A stretch of 61,443 nt of DNA from Firmicutes bacterium UBA4049 (lineage in GTDB: Bacteria > Bacillota > Desulfotomaculia > Desulfotomaculales > Nap2-2B): contig DFZT01000053.1 of the NCBI GenBank assembly GCA_002382755.1, forward strand, positions 1-61,443, given 5' to 3'. This document shows, piece after piece, positions 50,962-60,029 of this stretch. The notes under the pieces are model-generated. The model saw only the letters and a program-made list of their open reading frames with translations. It was not told the origin of the DNA and did no database searches. The first letter of the stretch is position 1. Every line of letters begins with the position of its first letter. A program made the position numbers and the translations under genes.

Positions 50962-52712
50962 CTTAAATCCTCCTCATGAGTAATTTTCATTCTGATTGTT
51001 AAAACGTTCTTTTTATCCGCACGTTCATATTTAACTTCATCCGCAATCTTTTTAATCAGGTAAATACCAAGCCCTCCAATCTTTCTTTCCTCAATTGAAG
51101 AAGTTATATCCACTTCAGCAGATTTGAAGGGGTCAAATTCTTTCCCGTCATCAGTAAAGATCATGGTTATTGAGCCATCTTGCAGATTCACAGCAAAATC
51201 TATCTTATGTTCGGCTGGATCATCATAAGCATATTTTACAATATTAGTGAAGATCTCTTCTATAAAAAGGTGGAGATGATTAATGGTTTTTTCCTCTATT
51301 TTATGCAGCCTGGCGAAATTTTCTGTTTCACCCGACATTACCTGGATCTCTTCAAACCTGTTTTTCAAACAAAGGCTGAAACCTGATGAAATTTTAGCGC
51401 ACTTTAAAGCCAAGACCGTTATGTCGTCTGATTGTTCGGCTTCATGAACAAATGTTTTTATTTCCTCTCTTATTTTGTTTGTAATCTGGACAGCGGACAG
51501 TTCAGCGCAAAGGCCGATCGTCTCCTCAAGGCGGTTATCTCCAAACATCAGCCCGTTCAAATCCACAGCCTCTGTGACTCCGTCCGTATACAAAATTATG
51601 GCGTCGCCTTCCCTAAGAAAAAATTCATGACTCCCATAGGCAATCTCTTCCATTACGCCGAGCGCCATTCCCGGCATTCTGGGGATCTTCTCAGTGGTAC
51701 CTGTTTTTCTTAAAATCACTGGCGGATTGTGCCCCGCGCTGCTGCAAAGCACACGTCCCGTAGGCAGATGCAGAATGCCCAGAAATACTGTTACAAACAT
51801 CCCGGAATCATTATCTTCAACAAGCTCATTGTTTACAATGGCAAGGATTTTTTCCGGACTGAGCTCTGAATGAGCCCTTGCTTTCAGAAGGGTCTTGGTT
51901 ACCGCCATGAAAAGAGATGCTGGGACTCCTTTCCCCGATACGTCACCGATAGTGAAAAACAGCGAATTTTCATTTAGAAAAAAGAAATCATAAAAATCTC
52001 CGCCCACTTCCTTGGCTGGTTCGAGAAATGCGTAAATATCAAGCTCACCCCTTTTAGGGAAAGGAGGAAAGATCTTGGGAACAATGCCCATTTGAATTTC
52101 CCTGGCAACAAGCAACTCCCCTTCTATCCTGCTTTTGACAGCCTCAGTTTCTCTTTCTTTTGTCAAGTTAAGCATGATAAACATAAAAATGGCCATCCCA
52201 AGAGAGTTGGCCGATATCATAGGTAAAGCTACCTGCTTTACCAAAGCCACCGCGGCCGTATGAGGCTCAGCTATCACAGCAGTGAGCGCCATATGAAAAA
52301 TCTCAATTGAAGCGGCAAGAATCAAGCTGAATACTATTCCTGTGGGCCTGCCCCTTCTCAAATAAAAGATAAGGCCTGACGACAGGCCGGCAATAATGGT
52401 CGAAACTGTACAGGGAATAGCTGTAAAACCACCAAGAGAATACCTGTAGGCGGCGCCTATGAGAGCGGCGCCGAAACCTGTAACCGGACCTCCAAGAAGG
52501 CCTGCGATCATTGGCCCAAGATCCCTTATATTTGCGATGGCCCCCATGAGATTTATCCCGCTGGCGGTGCCGTAAATAGAGAACACTCCGAAAACAATAA
52601 TTATCAGAAGCTGGTTTTTCAGATTCAATTTTCCGCCATGTATTGAAGCAAAAGCATTGCTTCTTGTTATAACATAAGCTAAAACAATAATAACTGACAT
52701 GTCTTTGATCAA
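50958..52712 (-). CDS. 5TM-LYT sensor, SpoIIE phosphatase and anti-sigma-type ATPase fusion
   Basis: Residues 1-190 are an integral-membrane 5TMR_LYT-type sensor (GTASGINLMGAIANIRDLGPMIAG, in part). Residues about 205-420 form a PP2C/SpoIIE phosphatase (EVGGDFYDFFFL, TIGDVSGKGVPASLFMA, LYTDGVTEAVD). The last 130 residues are a HATPase with N-box EEIFTNIVKYAYDD, FTDDGKEFDPF and GGLGIYLIK. The fusion thus holds both the phosphatase that activates a STAS protein and a kinase-like ATPase that could oppose it. With the STAS gene coupled behind it, a complete switch is encoded by two genes. Confidence 0.92.
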   Translation of the reverse strand: MIKDMSVIIVLAYVITRSNAFASIHGGKLNLKNQLLIIIVFGVFSIYGTASGINLMGAIANIRDLGPMIAGLLGGPVTGFGAALIGAAYRYSLGGFTAIPCTVSTIIAGLSSGLIFYLRRGRPTGIVFSLILAASIEIFHMALTAVIAEPHTAAVALVKQVALPMISANSLGMAIFMFIMLNLTKERETEAVKSRIEGELLVAREIQMGIVPKIFPPFPKRGELDIYAFLEPAKEVGGDFYDFFFLNENSLFFTIGDVSGKGVPASLFMAVTKTLLKARAHSELSPEKILAIVNNELVEDNDSGMFVTVFLGILHLPTGRVLCSSAGHNPPVILRKTGTTEKIPRMPGMALGVMEEIAYGSHEFFLREGDAIILYTDGVTEAVDLNGLMFGDNRLEETIGLCAELSAVQITNKIREEIKTFVHEAEQSDDITVLALKCAKISSGFSLCLKNRFEEIQVMSGETENFARLHKIEEKTINHLHLFIEEIFTNIVKYAYDDPAEHKIDFAVNLQDGSITMIFTDDGKEFDPFKSAEVDITSSIEERKIGGLGIYLIKKIADEVKYERADKKNVLTIRMKITHEEDLR

Positions 52713-52911
52713 ATTAACCAGCAGGCCAATTATATTGCTTATTCTAAATCAACCTCTCTTTTCTTTTACTAGTGTATTAATTCCCTATGCTAAAGCATCT
52801 TCCTGCAATAAAAATGCAATAACATAATCATTGAAAAAGAGGAAGCCCCTATAGTCAAATAGAATTAACTATATTATATAAAGAATATTCTTGCTTGAAA
52901 GGAAGTTTTCC

Positions 52912-54237
52912 GTGAACGGGAGGAAGAAAACAAGCTTAACACTTAATTTTAACCTAAAATCCTCTTTTTTGCCGGTAGTCGCCGCCGCAACGGAACAAGC
53001 GGCGCTTGCCTTCAACCTGGGAAAAAACGATGCCTTAAGGCTGACCCTGGCAGTTGAAGAGATTTTTAACTACCTTTTAGAAATTGGAAACGATGATGAA
53101 AACATATTAATTAATTACCTGGACGGATATTATCATGTTGAAGTTAATATTGCTTTACCGGTCAAGAAAATCAATTTAAGAGCATTTAACCTGACTTACA
53201 GCGTGTCTCCCGAAGACGATTCGAAGTTAAACGAAATGGGCCTTTTACTTGCTTCCAGAATGGCGGACCGTATGTATCTTTCCTTAGAAAAAAATCAATA
53301 CCTGCGGCTCCAAATGTATAAAGAAAAATCATATCCCGAGATTGTCGGGGATAAACCCGTTCCCGCCGGGAAAATTTCAAGCATCTCCGTAACACCCTGT
53401 AACGAGGATTTGAAAGATTTCTGTCAGGGAATAACCGCAACTCAACAAAGTTATCTGTATCCTTTGTTCTTCCGGTTTCCCGGCAAATTCGCCGACATGG
53501 TGAACAGCGGTGATTATCATGCTTTAATAGCATATAACAGTAAAAACCGGGTAATCGGTGGTATTTCATGGCATGAAAGCTATGAAAAAACACTGGAGTG
53601 TTTTGGGCCTTATGTTTTTGCAGACGACAGGGAGACATCCGAGAAACTCCTGGAGCGCTGCCTGGAACAGGTAGGGCGCACGCCGGCGCCTGGAATTTTG
53701 AACCGCTGCGCAATACCCGGTTCAGGAATAGAAAAGTATTTTGAATACCTGGGAGCAACAACTTTCCACAGTGAATCGGGTGATAAAATAAAAAGAAACG
53801 CACATTACCGCCAGCTCTGTGAAGATATGGGAAGCAGGGTTTGGGCGCACCCCGATCTCCTCAGTATTTTAAAAGAAGATTACAGCCGTCTTTTTTTACC
53901 GCGGGAAGTCCGTGAAGTAAAAAACATGGGTGAATATAACGACGCCTATTCAGTATTTGCCTGTGACTTTGGACAAAAAGAAGTAATCATCCGGCCGCTT
54001 ATGGCGGGGCATGACGCCGCCAGTGTTTTGGCTCAGCATATTCAGCTGTTTGCAAGGGAAAATCTGAAAAATATTTTCTTTGAACTTGACCTGGGTGAAG
54101 AATGGAATGCGCAGTTAACACCCGCAGTCCTGTCTAACGGTTTCCGGCCGTGTTTTACCCTGCCTTATGCGGGAAAGGGTGACTTGCTTTTATTGCAGTA
54201 CAATGCAGGTGAGGAAATATGTCAGCAAACAGTTTAG
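52912..54237 (+). CDS. Anti-sigma-type ATPase domain fused to GNAT-like domains
   Basis: GTG 52912 is chosen because GAAAGGAAG precedes it. The N-terminal 140 residues resemble a RsbW/HATPase domain: N-box LAVEEIFNYLLEIG, then EMGLLLASRMADRMYL. The DxGxG nucleotide motif is missing, so ATP binding is doubtful. Residues about 155-300 look like a GNAT acetyltransferase (LIAYNSKNRVIGGISWHES, FEYLGATTF) and the last 100 or so like a second, degenerate one. It heads the operon reading away from the SpoIIE-ATPase gene. Function unknown; a link to the partner switch is inferred. Confidence 0.75.
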   Translation: MNGRKKTSLTLNFNLKSSFLPVVAAATEQAALAFNLGKNDALRLTLAVEEIFNYLLEIGNDDENILINYLDGYYHVEVNIALPVKKINLRAFNLTYSVSPEDDSKLNEMGLLLASRMADRMYLSLEKNQYLRLQMYKEKSYPEIVGDKPVPAGKISSISVTPCNEDLKDFCQGITATQQSYLYPLFFRFPGKFADMVNSGDYHALIAYNSKNRVIGGISWHESYEKTLECFGPYVFADDRETSEKLLERCLEQVGRTPAPGILNRCAIPGSGIEKYFEYLGATTFHSESGDKIKRNAHYRQLCEDMGSRVWAHPDLLSILKEDYSRLFLPREVREVKNMGEYNDAYSVFACDFGQKEVIIRPLMAGHDAASVLAQHIQLFARENLKNIFFELDLGEEWNAQLTPAVLSNGFRPCFTLPYAGKGDLLLLQYNAGEEICQQTV

Positions 54238-55331
54238 ATGCTTTGGCGCCGTCCTATATAAAAGGGTTTGAAGCCTATATACCCAGCAAGCCTGACCCGG
54301 AATTAAAAAAGCTTTTCGGCTGCTCCACCCTTTATCGCCTGAATAATAACGAAAATCCCCTGGGGCCTCCCCCGGCGGCTCAGGAGGTTCTCCTGAGATT
54401 CCCCCCGCCTCGCGCCGCTACTTATCCCAGCGGGGATTCTTATTACCTGCGCGAAAAATTGGCCGAAAAACATAAACTTCATCCCGACCAGATCCTGGTA
54501 GGAAACGGCGCCAATGAGGTGATTGCTTTTGTTATTAAGGCCTTTTGCGAATCAGGAGATAATATTATAACGGCTGATAAAACATTTGCCGTATATGAAT
54601 GGGTGGCTATTTTCTCAGGTTTTGAGGCCCGCCTGGTTCCACTTCAAGATTTCGCCTTTGACGACGAAGCCATGCTGCGCCAGGTCGACAGCAGGACTAA
54701 AATACTTTTTGTCTGCAACCCCAATAATCCTACAGGAACATACTGGGACAGGGCAAAGCTTCTCCGCTTCCTTAACACGGTAGATAACAGGCAGATAGTA
54801 GTTGTCGATGAAGCCTATTTTGAATTTGTAGAAAAGGAAGATTTTCCTGACGGCATGACTCTAATTAAACAATATCCCAATTTGGTGGTCTTTCGGACTT
54901 TTTCCAAAATGTTCGGCCTGGCAGGCCTTAGAATTGGTTACCTGGCCGGAAATCTTGATGTGGTAAACGTAATCCGCCGGGCTTGTGTTGTCTATTCCGT
55001 CAACACATTAGCCCAGGAAGCCGCCCTTCTGGCCATGGACGACGAAGAGCATATCCGTCGTACCAGGCAGTTGGTTAGGGATGAAAAAGCTTACCTTCAT
55101 CAGGAACTCACCCGCCTGGGACTGCCTTTCGTAATGAATGAAGGAAATTTTGTAATGATCAAGCTTCCTCTCAGCGATACCCTTGCCTACCGCAAGCTGA
55201 TGAAAGCTGGGATTATGGTGCGGACGATGACCGGTTTCAGGTATCCCAACTATATTCGCATCACTATTGCGCGGCATGAGGCCATGGAAGCTCTGATCAA
55301 CGGGCTGGAAGCAATCCTTAAACAGGTTTGA
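54219..55331 (+). CDS. HisC-like class I/II aminotransferase
   Basis: The 370-residue PLP enzyme resembles histidinol-phosphate aminotransferase: LNNNENPLGPPPAAQ, VGNGANEVIAFVIKAF, VCNPNNPTGTYW, VVDEAYFEF and the lysine in RTFSKMFGLAGLRIGY. The operon has no other his gene, so it may act on another amino or keto acid. Its start overlaps the previous gene by 19 bases, indicating coupled translation. Confidence 0.88.
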   Translation: MSANSLDALAPSYIKGFEAYIPSKPDPELKKLFGCSTLYRLNNNENPLGPPPAAQEVLLRFPPPRAATYPSGDSYYLREKLAEKHKLHPDQILVGNGANEVIAFVIKAFCESGDNIITADKTFAVYEWVAIFSGFEARLVPLQDFAFDDEAMLRQVDSRTKILFVCNPNNPTGTYWDRAKLLRFLNTVDNRQIVVVDEAYFEFVEKEDFPDGMTLIKQYPNLVVFRTFSKMFGLAGLRIGYLAGNLDVVNVIRRACVVYSVNTLAQEAALLAMDDEEHIRRTRQLVRDEKAYLHQELTRLGLPFVMNEGNFVMIKLPLSDTLAYRKLMKAGIMVRTMTGFRYPNYIRITIARHEAMEALINGLEAILKQV

Positions 55332-55377
55332 AGCTGCAAATATTCAAGTCAATGCCGGCTAAACGGGAGGCCTTAAA

Positions 55378-56394
55378 ATGGACTTTTCAGGAACCAAACC
55401 CGGACTTTCTGGACTTTCTTTGGAAATAAGGCTTATGCAAAAAGAAGACGTCCCCGGCGTCATTGAGTTATATAGAAGCGTTTATGGAGACGAGTATCCG
55501 GTAAAGTCTGTTTATGATATAGAAACAATCCTTAATCAGCAGGAAAAAGGAGAAATGATCCGTGTTATTGCCTTAACCAAGGGTAAGGCAGTGGGACAAG
55601 TCGCTGTTTACCGCTCCGCCCCGTATGAAAAGCTCTACGAGGAAGGCCAGGGAATTGTTCACCCTGAATACCGGAACCTGAAGATCAACGACCAGTGTAT
55701 GGGGTACGCCCATGAAAAAATATACCCCGGTTTGGGATTGGAACAGTTATGGGGAGAAGCGGTCTGCAACCATATCTATATGCAGAAAGCCTGCCTTAAG
55801 CTGGGCTATACGGAAACCGGAATTGAACTGGATCTCATGCCCGCTTCTTCATACAAGAAAGAGCAGAGCAGCAGGGGCCGCGTCTGTACCCTGCTGCTTT
55901 CTAAGACCTTTAAGCCGTTTACCCAGACCCTTTATCTGCCGCAGCGTTATGAGGAAGAACTTAAATACATCTATTCCACATGTAACCCCGGGCATATCTT
56001 TCTTCCGTCGGTGGCGCCGCTGCCGCATAAAAAGACCCGGGGCAGCAGGGAAATTTACAAAGGCGCCGGAGTAGCGCGCTTCGCCATTCCGGAAGCGGGC
56101 GCAGACCTGGAAAGTTTTCTGGCGCAGCAGGAAGAATCGGCTCTAAAAGCTGACGCCTGCATTTTCCAGGCTTATCTCAACCTTTCCTCGCCGTCTGTCG
56201 GAGTCGAGGTTGAGATTATGCGCAAACATAATTATTTCTTTGGCGGCGCATTACCGCGCTGGTTTGGGCAGGACGGGATCTTAATGCAAAAAATGCTCAA
56301 CGAGCCGGACTTGAACGGCATTCAGCTTTATTCGGAACGGGCTAAAAAAATCCTTGAAATGATCCTCAATGACAAGAATTCTTCGGGAGGTTAA
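55378..56394 (+). CDS. GNAT-family acyltransferase-like protein
   Basis: The 338-residue protein opens LSLEIRLMQKEDVPGVIELYRSVYG (shown in part: RLMQKEDVPGVIELY), with the GNAT A-motif region VGQVAVYRSAP, GIVHPEYRNLKIND and KLGYTETGI. Its second half resembles the C-terminal part of the 52912-54237 product (large hydrophobic residues around QQEESALKADACIFQAYLNL). Substrate unknown. ATG follows ACGGGAGG; the stop is directly before the hydroxylase start. Confidence 0.8.
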   Translation: MDFSGTKPGLSGLSLEIRLMQKEDVPGVIELYRSVYGDEYPVKSVYDIETILNQQEKGEMIRVIALTKGKAVGQVAVYRSAPYEKLYEEGQGIVHPEYRNLKINDQCMGYAHEKIYPGLGLEQLWGEAVCNHIYMQKACLKLGYTETGIELDLMPASSYKKEQSSRGRVCTLLLSKTFKPFTQTLYLPQRYEEELKYIYSTCNPGHIFLPSVAPLPHKKTRGSREIYKGAGVARFAIPEAGADLESFLAQQEESALKADACIFQAYLNLSSPSVGVEVEIMRKHNYFFGGALPRWFGQDGILMQKMLNEPDLNGIQLYSERAKKILEMILNDKNSSGG

Positions 56395-56395
56395 A

Positions 56396-58708
56396 ATGAC
56401 AGAAGCTTTAGCCCCTATAGGAACTGTTTTGACACGTTCCGACGCGTCCGCCAAAGTCCAGGGCTGTGAAAAATACGCAGCCGATTACTACCCCCAGGGG
56501 ATGTTATGGGCGGGTGTTAAGAGGTCGGCATATGCCCACGCTAAAATTCTCAGGATTGAAACTTCGAAAGCAGTAGAAGTAACCGGCGTTGCCGCTGTTC
56601 TAACTTCCGGGGATATTCGGGGAAGCAACCGGGTTGGCGTACCGGAAATGGACCAACCCGTCCTGGCTGATGACAAGGTCCGCTGTAAAGGAGACCCGGT
56701 GGTCCTGGTTCTTGCTGAAAACAAAAAAGCACTGGAACTTGCCCTGGAAAAAATAGAAATTGATTACGAGGTTCTTCCAGCCGTCTTTGATCCCCGGGAG
56801 GCCTTAAAACCGGACGCCCCTCTACTCTATGAACAGCGTCCGGGTAAAAACCTTTTACTCAGCGGGACATTAGAAAGAGGGAACGGCGCTGCATCCCTTA
56901 AGGATTGTAAGTTTGTCGTCGAAGGACGCTTTAAACTGCCCTGGCAGGAACATGCCTATCTTGAAACTGAAGCCGGCGTGGCCGGGATAAATAGTGAAGG
57001 TATTCTTGAAATAACCGCATCCACACAGACCCCGTTCCGCGACCGGAACGAATTGTCCCACGCCTTGGGTTTGCCCGCAGATAAAATCAGGGTAACGGCT
57101 CCGTATCTGGGGGGCGCTTTCGGAGGCAAAGACGGAATTACTGTTCAGGGCTTGCTTGGACTGGGGGCGATGCACTCCGGGGACAGGCCGGTCAAGATGT
57201 GGACCAGCCGGGAAGAAAGTTTTCTTTCTTCAACAAAAAGGCATCCCGCGGAGCTGCACTATCGTCTGGGCTGTACACAAGACGGCATACTGCTGGCAAT
57301 GACCTGCGAAGTAGTACTCGACACGGGGGCATATGCGGCTCTTGGCGGAGCTGTTTTGGCCATGGTCCTTGAACACGCGGCGGGAGTATACCGGATACCC
57401 AACGTTTTTATTGAAGGATTTTGTGTCTATACAAACAACTCCGTAGCAAGCGCATTCCGGGGTTTCGGCGCCCCTCAGGGGTTGGCCGGGATAGAACAGA
57501 TGATTGATCTTCTGGCTGACGAAGCCGGCATAGACGCGCTGAAGTTCCGGCTTAAAAATGCTGTCAACCGCGGCGACACGACAGGTTCCGGAGTATTGAT
57601 GAGCAATTCCACAGGAATAATTTCCTGCCTGAAAAAAGTTCAGCGGCACCCCCTGTGGATTAACCGTCAGGACTGGGTTAACAACGCCCCTGCCTTTAAG
57701 AAGAGGGGGGTCGGAACAGCTGCCGGAATGCAGGGTACGGGTTATGGCCCTGTTATTCTTGACATTGCCAATGCAAAAACGGAACTGCTTCCTGACGGCA
57801 GGTTCCGCATCTATTCCGGTGTCGCTGATATGGGTCAGGGAAACAACCCGACCAACATACACATTGCAGGAGAAATATTAAACCAGGCGCCAAAAGATTT
57901 CGAGCTTTTACAACCGGATACCGGCTCATGTCTTCCTTCCGGATCTTCCTCTGCCAGCCGGACAACGTTCAGCTTCGGAAATGCCCTGATCGGCGCATGT
58001 AAGAACCTTAAAGAACGAATTTTAACACGCGCATGCAATTTGATGATGGGCGCGTATTTTGAAAACCTGCTCCTGGCTCGGGGAAAAGTGCTGGATATGA
58101 CTTCCGGCAGAGAAATATCACTTCAGGCAATAGCCTCTTCAATGACGGAACAGGAACGGATCAGCATTTTCTCATATATCGCCCCCGCAGCAAAACATCC
58201 CGAATCCGTTAACTCCGAAATCAGGTTCCTGGGGTTTCCCCACCGGATATTTTCCTTTGCCTGCCACCTGGCCCTGGTTGAAATAGATGAACTCAGCGGG
58301 GAAATAGAAGTCTGTGATTATTTGGCCTGCACCGATGCGGGCAGGATCCTTAATCCCCAGATATACGAGCAGCAGATCCATGGCGGGATTGTCCAGGGAA
58401 TGGGTTATGTTCTCTGGGAGGACTTCAGGATCCATAATGGAGATGTTCTTTGCCGCAATCTGGCCACATACATTCTGCCGACCGCCGTTGACATACCCGA
58501 CCTGCAGTCGCTGGCTGTCGAAACAGAAGAGACCGGCCCTTTTGGTATGAAGGGAGTGGGCGAAATCGGAATCAACCTGCCCTATCCGGCTATCTCGAAT
58601 GCTGTTGCCCAAGCTCTGGGCAGGCGAATATACGAAGGACCGCTGACTGCGGAAAGAGTTTTAAAATGTCTGAATTCAAATCCTACAGGAGGCAAAAGTG
58701 AAGATTAG
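56396..58708 (+). CDS. Molybdenum hydroxylase large subunit (xanthine dehydrogenase/CoxL family)
   Basis: I start at ATG 56396 (MTEALAPIG), behind GGGAGG. The 770-residue subunit shows GGAFGGKDG, ASAFRGFGAPQG, GVADMGQGNN, PSGSSSASRTTFSFGNAL and the catalytic glutamate in GMKGVGEIGINLPYP. These bind molybdopterin cytosine dinucleotide and activate water for hydroxylation of a heterocycle or aldehyde. The CoxL selenocysteine/cysteine loop (VAYRCSFR) is absent, so it is not a CO dehydrogenase. Substrate not readable; xanthine, nicotinate or a CoA-aromatic are possible. The 11-base overlap with the next gene shows a single operon. Confidence 0.9.
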   Translation: MTEALAPIGTVLTRSDASAKVQGCEKYAADYYPQGMLWAGVKRSAYAHAKILRIETSKAVEVTGVAAVLTSGDIRGSNRVGVPEMDQPVLADDKVRCKGDPVVLVLAENKKALELALEKIEIDYEVLPAVFDPREALKPDAPLLYEQRPGKNLLLSGTLERGNGAASLKDCKFVVEGRFKLPWQEHAYLETEAGVAGINSEGILEITASTQTPFRDRNELSHALGLPADKIRVTAPYLGGAFGGKDGITVQGLLGLGAMHSGDRPVKMWTSREESFLSSTKRHPAELHYRLGCTQDGILLAMTCEVVLDTGAYAALGGAVLAMVLEHAAGVYRIPNVFIEGFCVYTNNSVASAFRGFGAPQGLAGIEQMIDLLADEAGIDALKFRLKNAVNRGDTTGSGVLMSNSTGIISCLKKVQRHPLWINRQDWVNNAPAFKKRGVGTAAGMQGTGYGPVILDIANAKTELLPDGRFRIYSGVADMGQGNNPTNIHIAGEILNQAPKDFELLQPDTGSCLPSGSSSASRTTFSFGNALIGACKNLKERILTRACNLMMGAYFENLLLARGKVLDMTSGREISLQAIASSMTEQERISIFSYIAPAAKHPESVNSEIRFLGFPHRIFSFACHLALVEIDELSGEIEVCDYLACTDAGRILNPQIYEQQIHGGIVQGMGYVLWEDFRIHNGDVLCRNLATYILPTAVDIPDLQSLAVETEETGPFGMKGVGEIGINLPYPAISNAVAQALGRRIYEGPLTAERVLKCLNSNPTGGKSED

Positions 58709-59159
58709 CTTCCGGTTAAACGAAAAAATGATTGAAATAGAAACTGCGCCGGACCGCCGGGTTATTGACCTGCTCCGTGAGGATCTTGGGATTACCGGAA
58801 CCAAGGAAGGCTGCGGGTCGGGTGAATGCGGGGCATGCACAGTCCTAATCGACGGAGTAAGCAAACTATCCTGCCTTATGCTTGCCGCACAGCTGGAGGG
58901 AAGGAGCATTACCACAATCGAGGGCTTAGTCCAGGATGGCAAACTGCATCCTGTACAGAAGGCTTTCGTTTCCCATGGAGCTGTCCAGTGCGGTTTTTGC
59001 AGCCCGGGCATGGTGATGAGCGCCGTTGACCTGCTGCAGAGAAATCCCCTGCCCGGCCGCCAGGAAATCCGCCGGGCTGTAAGCGGTAATCTTTGCCGCT
59101 GCACAGGCTATCAGAAAATAATTGACGCAATCCAGAGCGCAGCAAAGGAACTTGATTAA
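58698..59159 (+). CDS. Molybdenum hydroxylase [2Fe-2S] subunit
   Basis: The 153-residue protein has the plant-type cluster cysteines in GCGSGECGACTVLIDG and CLM, and the second helical-domain cluster in CGFCSPGMVM and GNLCRCTGYQKI. It passes electrons from the molybdenum site to the FAD subunit. All eight cysteines are present. The GTG/ATG region overlaps the end of the large-subunit gene. Confidence 0.95.
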   Translation: MKISFRLNEKMIEIETAPDRRVIDLLREDLGITGTKEGCGSGECGACTVLIDGVSKLSCLMLAAQLEGRSITTIEGLVQDGKLHPVQKAFVSHGAVQCGFCSPGMVMSAVDLLQRNPLPGRQEIRRAVSGNLCRCTGYQKIIDAIQSAAKELD

Positions 59160-59162
59160 ACC

Positions 59163-60029
59163 ATGAAAAACGTTTTTTTGCCGAACTCAATTGAGGAATT
59201 CCGGCAGATCTGGTCAGCCGTGCCCGATGCTGTTTTGATGGCCGGCGGCACAGATCTGCTGGTTTCTCTCCGTGAAGGGAAAACAAAGGTAAAAAATATT
59301 ATCAGCCTTGAAAGAATAAGCGAGCTACGGCATATAGACTGTTCAGGCGGCGAGATCCTGATCGGATCCCTGGTTACACATCAGCAAATCCTGGATGCGC
59401 CGATTATTGCAGAAGCCCTGCCGGTTCTGCGGCAGGCCGCTTCCCTTCTGGGTTCTCCCGCAGTACGCCACATGGGAACAATCGGAGGCAATATCTGCAC
59501 CGCATCTCCGGCGGCAGACCTGCTGCCGGCGCTTTATCTCCTGGATGCCAGGCTTGAACTGCACACAGAGCGGACAAAAAGAACTGTTCCTATAACTGAT
59601 TTTATTATTGGCCCGCGCCAGACCTCGCTTTCTGAGGGTGAGTTTTTATACCGTATAAGAGTGCCAATTCCAGTTCCCAATACCCGTGCCTATTATTTTA
59701 AGGTAGGCCAGCGCAAGGCTCTCGCTATAACTATAGCAAGCATGGCTGCCCTGCTCCGGCTTGACACTGACATGACTGTCCTGGAGGGGCGTTTTTCCTG
59801 GGGAAGTGTAGGGCCGACCGTACTGCGTTTTCCCGAAACAGAAAAAATATTGCAGAATCAAAAGCTTTCCGAACCTTTGCTGAAAGAAATAGGGGAAAAA
59901 TCAGCCAGGCTTACTGAACCAATATCAGATATCCAGGCAAGCGCAGATTACCGCCGCATGCTGGTATCAAATTTCCCCCTTCGTCTGCTTCAGGCGGAAA
60001 AATACACGGGGAGCAACGGAAAGAAATGA
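59163..60029 (+). CDS. Molybdenum hydroxylase FAD-binding subunit
   Basis: The 288-residue CoxM/XdhB-like subunit has LMAGGTDLLVSLREGK, GSLVTHQQI, IGGNICTASPAADLLPALY (the FAD pyrophosphate region) and the C-terminal CO_deh_flav_C domain. I do not see the inserted [4Fe-4S] cysteines of 4-hydroxybenzoyl-CoA reductase. It starts 3 bases after the iron-sulfur subunit and overlaps the MATE gene by 4 bases. Confidence 0.93.
   Translation: MKNVFLPNSIEEFRQIWSAVPDAVLMAGGTDLLVSLREGKTKVKNIISLERISELRHIDCSGGEILIGSLVTHQQILDAPIIAEALPVLRQAASLLGSPAVRHMGTIGGNICTASPAADLLPALYLLDARLELHTERTKRTVPITDFIIGPRQTSLSEGEFLYRIRVPIPVPNTRAYYFKVGQRKALAITIASMAALLRLDTDMTVLEGRFSWGSVGPTVLRFPETEKILQNQKLSEPLLKEIGEKSARLTEPISDIQASADYRRMLVSNFPLRLLQAEKYTGSNGKK

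Noticed and set aside
53186..53803. 205-codon minus-strand frame opposite the ATPase-GNAT gene
   Set aside because: Composition of a shadow frame (rich in R, C, F) with no start signal; the plus-strand gene has domains and a good ribosome site.
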